In this document: positions 62,939-64,000 of the stretch, in pieces
Position numbering within the stretch: the stretch's first letter is position 1
Layout of the letters: every line of letters begins with the position of its first letter
Assembly (NCBI GenBank): GCA_963565915.1
Contig: OY751487.1
Span: 3,224,001 to 3,288,000, forward strand
Origin: Entoloma clypeatum
Lineage: Eukaryota; Basidiomycota; Agaricomycetes; Agaricales; Entolomataceae
Reading direction: 5' to 3'
Length of the DNA stretch: 64,000 nt
Program-made: the position numbers and the translations under genes
Notes under the pieces: generated by a model
Seen by the model: the letters and a program-made list of their open reading frames with translations, nothing else
What the model was told of the DNA's origin: nothing
Databases searched by the model: none

Positions 62939-63989
62939 CAGTTGCGGACAGCCAAACACAACAATTTAGTCTGTAAGGGGACAGCTCCCAAACGGGTTGA
63001 TGAAATTTATTCTGACTTCAGATTCAGACTCAGGATGAGGAAATATGTTGAAAAACACTACTCTGAAGTTTTTCCCATGACTTTTTGGTTTGGCCAATTT
63101 TTTTGACCTCTTGAACGAAAATTGACACCCCCTCTGTGTGCCTTTGGCAAGCCTAAGTTATCACTGGAGGCCCCCCAGAGGTCTATCACCTGTGTCATTG
63201 GCCTTAAAATAGCATGTCACTTGTTGCTTCACTCAGTAATCATTGACTTCTCATCATGGGACTGGCTGCCATGATGCATCTGGCATCAATATTTGTTTTC
63301 CCTTCAATTTATCTTTTCCCAGCATTGCCCTGTCCTTTTTCCTCTCTGTTGATGAAATTCTGTTCCAGCTAAATGCAAAATTATAGGCGGTTGAAAACAA
63401 AACAATATCTAGGGCGGCGCTGTCAGCAATGGTGAGCCGGCAACGTAAGGAAGTAACCCTTCGGAGTCCCAAAACCAATCCCGCCCTATGTCCTGTTTTT
63501 TTCCCAACCGCCTATCATTTCGCATTTAGCTGTCACTCATTTTTAATAATATAGATTGTGTTTTTTAAGGTTTGATATTGTGTTATAAGGTAATAGATCC
63601 TGTTGTTGTATCAGTATTTCTACAGTGACACATCATCATGAAAAGCATGAGACACATGTCAGAGCACATGCCTTCCAAATATGGTAAGGATTTCCAAATT
63701 TGGGTGCCTCACCATGTATTTTTCTGGTCATAATTTTTGTAGGATCATACTCGGCCCGCAAAAAGGAGTTGATTCCACATTTTTTCATGATTTTAGTGAA
63801 TTTTTTGATGGTTTGGCCAATTTTTGGGGGGTCAAAACCCAAAATTCGACATTGAGCAAAATCGGCTCATGCAAATCACTTCAGTAGATCTCAAATAACA
63901 CATTTCTGCTATTTTCAAGAAAATCCCACAATTGTGGGAAGGTACAAAACTCAGTCAATATTTTTGTCGTGTTTGGTTGTCCGCAACTG
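62939..63989. mobile_element. Non-autonomous inverted-repeat transposon, family C (1,051 bp), containing a nested family A copy
   Basis: The left end CAGTTGCGGACAGCCAAACA matches the reverse complement of the right end (TGTTTGGTTGTCCGCAACTG); 25 of 27 bases match between the arms. TA flanks both ends (62937-62938 and 63990-63991). No transposase can be read in any frame, so this is a deletion derivative that would need an enzyme from elsewhere. TA targets and the end sequence suggest a Tc1/mariner-like origin, which is inference. The family A copy at 63366-63532 lies inside it and must have inserted later, or been carried along. Confidence 0.75.
63366..63532 (-). mobile_element. MITE-like element, family A copy 2 (167 bp), nested
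   Basis: This is the reverse complement of family A copy 1 with the central 47 bp missing. The arm from 63532 inward matches copy 1 for 116 bp without a visible difference. The opposite arm differs by about one base (AATTTTGCATTTAGCTG against AATTTCGCATTTAGCTG). The flanking dinucleotide is TC on both sides rather than TA. It sits inside the family C element. Confidence 0.8.
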
Positions 63990-64000
63990 TAGCTACAACA

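Overview
This window is fungal nuclear DNA, almost certainly from a basidiomycete of the Agaricomycetes type. The genes are dense and broken by many short GT-AG introns of about 45-60 bp. The products are conserved eukaryotic housekeeping proteins in typical fungal forms, such as an Shr3 permease chaperone, an RsfS/Atp25-like protein, a TEA-domain regulator and a GPI-anchored cupredoxin. I assembled the gene models by hand by joining reading frames across splice sites, so the ends of internal exons are approximate unless a junction is described.

Layout. At 1-3384 (-) lies most of a USP7-type deubiquitinase cut by the window edge, followed by an 0.8 kb gap. At 4209-9959 (+) is a large low-complexity protein with no recognised domain. 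At 10169-14196 (+) three genes run close together: DNA primase large subunit, phosphatidylserine synthase and the Smc5/6 subunit Nse1. At 14286-19603 (-) are a Gyp7-type Rab GAP, ribosomal protein eS21 and an AlkB/ALKBH1 dioxygenase. From 19672 to 25604 come LETM1, SHR3, an RsfS/Atp25-like protein and splicing factor SPF45. From 25604 to 32596 (-) come succinate dehydrogenase flavoprotein, a TBC1D5-like GAP and the GID ubiquitin ligase subunit Rmd5. From 32625 to 43444 come NSA1/WDR74, a peroxisomal enoyl-CoA isomerase-like protein, an armadillo protein resembling SmgGDS, an OTU deubiquitinase, AP-1 beta-adaptin and a NEPRO/Rmp1-like protein. From 43656 to 61387 come a cupredoxin, a candidate Mso1-like protein, sulfide:quinone oxidoreductase, the inner nuclear membrane protein Src1/Heh1, VPS23, a TEA transcription factor, NOC3 and APC5. 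From about 61.4 kb to the end there are no genes, only short inverted-repeat transposons, one nested inside another.

The genes do not form a pathway cluster. Several fall into shared themes: mitochondria (SDH1, SQR, LETM1, RsfS-like), endosome and vesicle traffic (Gyp7, TBC1D5-like, AP-1 beta, VPS23, candidate Mso1), ribosome biogenesis (NSA1, NOC3, eS21, NEPRO/Rmp1) and ubiquitin (USP7, OTU, Rmd5, APC5). The most striking property is packing. Six divergent pairs have start codons less than 100 bp apart (28 bp in the extreme case), one tandem pair has only 21 bp between stop and start, and one convergent pair has 20 bp between stops. I found no CRISPR array, rRNA, tRNA, secondary-metabolite cluster or evident defence system.
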